A DNA stretch of 6,098 bases from Acidaminococcaceae bacterium. Its GTDB lineage: Bacteria; Bacillota; Negativicutes; Acidaminococcales; Acidaminococcaceae. Below are positions 5,171 through 6,098 of this stretch, one piece after another; within the stretch, counting starts at the first letter, position 1, and each line of letters opens with the position of its first letter. Made by a program: the position numbers and the translations under genes. The notes beneath the pieces are model-generated. The model did not search any database and was not told the origin of the DNA. It saw only the letters and a list, made by a program, of their open reading frames with translations. Where the stretch lies: assembly GCA_003512125.1 (NCBI GenBank), contig DOSQ01000130.1:1-6098 (forward strand), read 5' to 3'.

Positions 5171-6098
5171 TCAACCGCCGAAATATTCATTTAATCCGTC
5201 AAATACAGCTTTGGCAATGGTCTTCTGGAACCACGCGCTGCTGATCAGCTGTTCTTCCCGGTAATTGCTGAGGAAGCCCACCTCCAGCAAAACTGCCGGT
5301 ATGTAGGAACGCTTGACCACATAAAAGTTTGCCTGCTGCGTTCCCATATTCCTGAGTTTGGACGCTGCAGCCATTTTTTTCTGAATCGCATTACCCAGTT
5401 TATAATCGTAACCGGATTTCGGATAATAATAGGTGGCAATGCCGCCAATACTGCGGTTGTTGTTCGCATTGTGATGGATGCTGACAAAGGCGTCCGCCCG
5501 GTTGCGGGTACTTACGTTTACCCGCGCCTGCAGTTCGTTTTTAGCCGAAGCATAAGGACCGTATACGTCTTTATCTGACGTACGGGTCATAGATACCAGT
5601 GCACCGGCTGATGTCAGATAAGACTTCAGGTAATTGGCGATCTGCAGTGTAGATGTTTTTTCCTTGTTGCCTTTCGGCCCGATAGCGCCAGGATCCGAAC
5701 CTCCATGACCCGGGTCGATGGTGATACGCTTGCCCTTCAGTCCACCCGTCGTGGCAAAGTTTATCCGGTTTCCTACCGGGGTAGACGGCCCCTGGGAAGG
5801 ACGTATTACCGGACGTCGCACCGAAGTCGCCCCATATTTCATGGAAGCATTGCTCACTTTGTTAGTGGAAACATCCACTACAAGGCGTGGCGGCCTTCCG
5901 GTTGAGGCATCCTTTTTCAGGACAAAACTCTTTACGTCCGACCGCTCTACTTTTTTCGTCATGGGTACCCGCACAGTAACACTGTTCTGATCCCTGTCCA
6001 CCGAATAACTTTTTGCCAGATCGCTTTTGATTGATCCTTTCCGGCCCACTTTGGGGTCCAGTCCGCCTATAACCCTGATTTGCAGCTCTTTACCGTCA
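5171..6098 (-). CDS. N-acetylmuramoyl-L-alanine amidase (AMIN + Amidase_3), N-terminus beyond window
   Basis: This enzyme cuts the bond between N-acetylmuramic acid and L-alanine in peptidoglycan, in cell separation, wall turnover or spore development. Counting the first complete visible codon (6097-6095) as 1, the frame is open for 308 residues to the stop. Residues 1 to about 82 look like the C-terminal part of an AMIN domain (LQIRVIGG, VTVRVP, PPRLVVDV), which targets such amidases to the envelope. A Pro/Ser/Gly linker follows (about 95-120). The zinc amidase domain covers about 122-308: DPGHGG with Zn ligand His131, GNKEKT with Glu146, SIHHNA with His208, and LLEVGFLSN with the catalytic Glu272. 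All expected active-site residues are present. A GTG at 6047-6049 is in frame, but the frame continues upstream without a stop and with AMIN-like sequence, so the true start and any signal peptide lie outside the window. The GerMN lipoprotein gene follows after 19 bp. Confidence 0.94.
   Translation of the reverse strand, partial: DGKELQIRVIGGLDPKVGRKGSIKSDLAKSYSVDRDQNSVTVRVPMTKKVERSDVKSFVLKKDASTGRPPRLVVDVSTNKVSNASMKYGATSVRRPVIRPSQGPSTPVGNRINFATTGGLKGKRITIDPGHGGSDPGAIGPKGNKEKTSTLQIANYLKSYLTSAGALVSMTRTSDKDVYGPYASAKNELQARVNVSTRNRADAFVSIHHNANNNRSIGGIATYYYPKSGYDYKLGNAIQKKMAAASKLRNMGTQQANFYVVKRSYIPAVLLEVGFLSNYREEQLISSAWFQKTIAKAVFDGLNEYFGG

Noticed and set aside
5152..5190. Start of the GerMN lipoprotein at the upstream ATG (5190)
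   Set aside because: It would add 13 charged residues before the signal peptide and overlap the amidase by 20 nt, while the ATG at 5151 has a full AGGAGG and a normal lipoprotein signal.
1..6098. Mobile element, CRISPR, toxin-antitoxin, phage or other accessory system
   Set aside because: Every long frame on the minus strand belongs to a known housekeeping or envelope family, spacers are short, and no terminal repeats, arrays or transposase-like sequence are visible.

Overview
All eight protein-coding genes in this window lie on the minus strand, so gene order is read from high to low coordinates. The content is a housekeeping block typical of Firmicutes. A partial AMIN/Amidase_3 cell-wall amidase (entering from the right edge) is followed by a GerMN-domain lipoprotein, then tsaE-tsaB-rimI-tsaD, then the chaperonin genes groES-groEL; groEL leaves the window at the left edge. 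Lineage evidence: a CIRCE operator with a sigma-A-type promoter, strong AGGAGG-type ribosome sites, roughly balanced GC in genes with AT-rich spacers, a GerMN lipoprotein beside an AMIN amidase, and the tsaE-tsaB-rimI-tsaD order. I lean towards a Negativicutes member (Acidaminococcaceae/Phascolarctobacterium-like), but that is an impression from protein flavour, not a demonstrated placement.

Layout, in transcription order. (1) 6098-5171 and 5151-4531: envelope pair, 19 bp apart, probably co-transcribed; a 10-bp hairpin at 4499-4526 follows the lipoprotein gene. (2) 4466-1647: tsaE, tsaB, rimI and tsaD. The first three overlap end to end, and tsaD follows after 66 bp. TsaB, TsaD and TsaE form the threonylcarbamoyl-transfer machinery for tRNA t6A37, and RimI is the usual N-acetyltransferase passenger. 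A clear rho-independent terminator lies at 1556-1596. (3) 1463-1: groES-groEL with its own promoter (TTGCAT-N16-TATAAT) and a CIRCE/HrcA operator immediately downstream of the expected transcription start, followed by a roughly 100-nt leader with a second, unassigned 8-bp hairpin just before the groES ribosome site.

The 346-base gap between tsaD and groES (1301-1646) is the only long stretch without a gene; it holds the terminator, a short AT-rich repeat cluster, the promoter, CIRCE and the leader hairpin. I see no tRNA or rRNA gene, CRISPR array, insertion sequence, phage gene or defence gene. I do not think the window contains an undescribed system. The points worth a second look are small: the groES leader hairpin, a TsaE N-terminal extension, the weak terminator/attenuator in front of tsaE, and a set of alternative terminator arms after tsaD.
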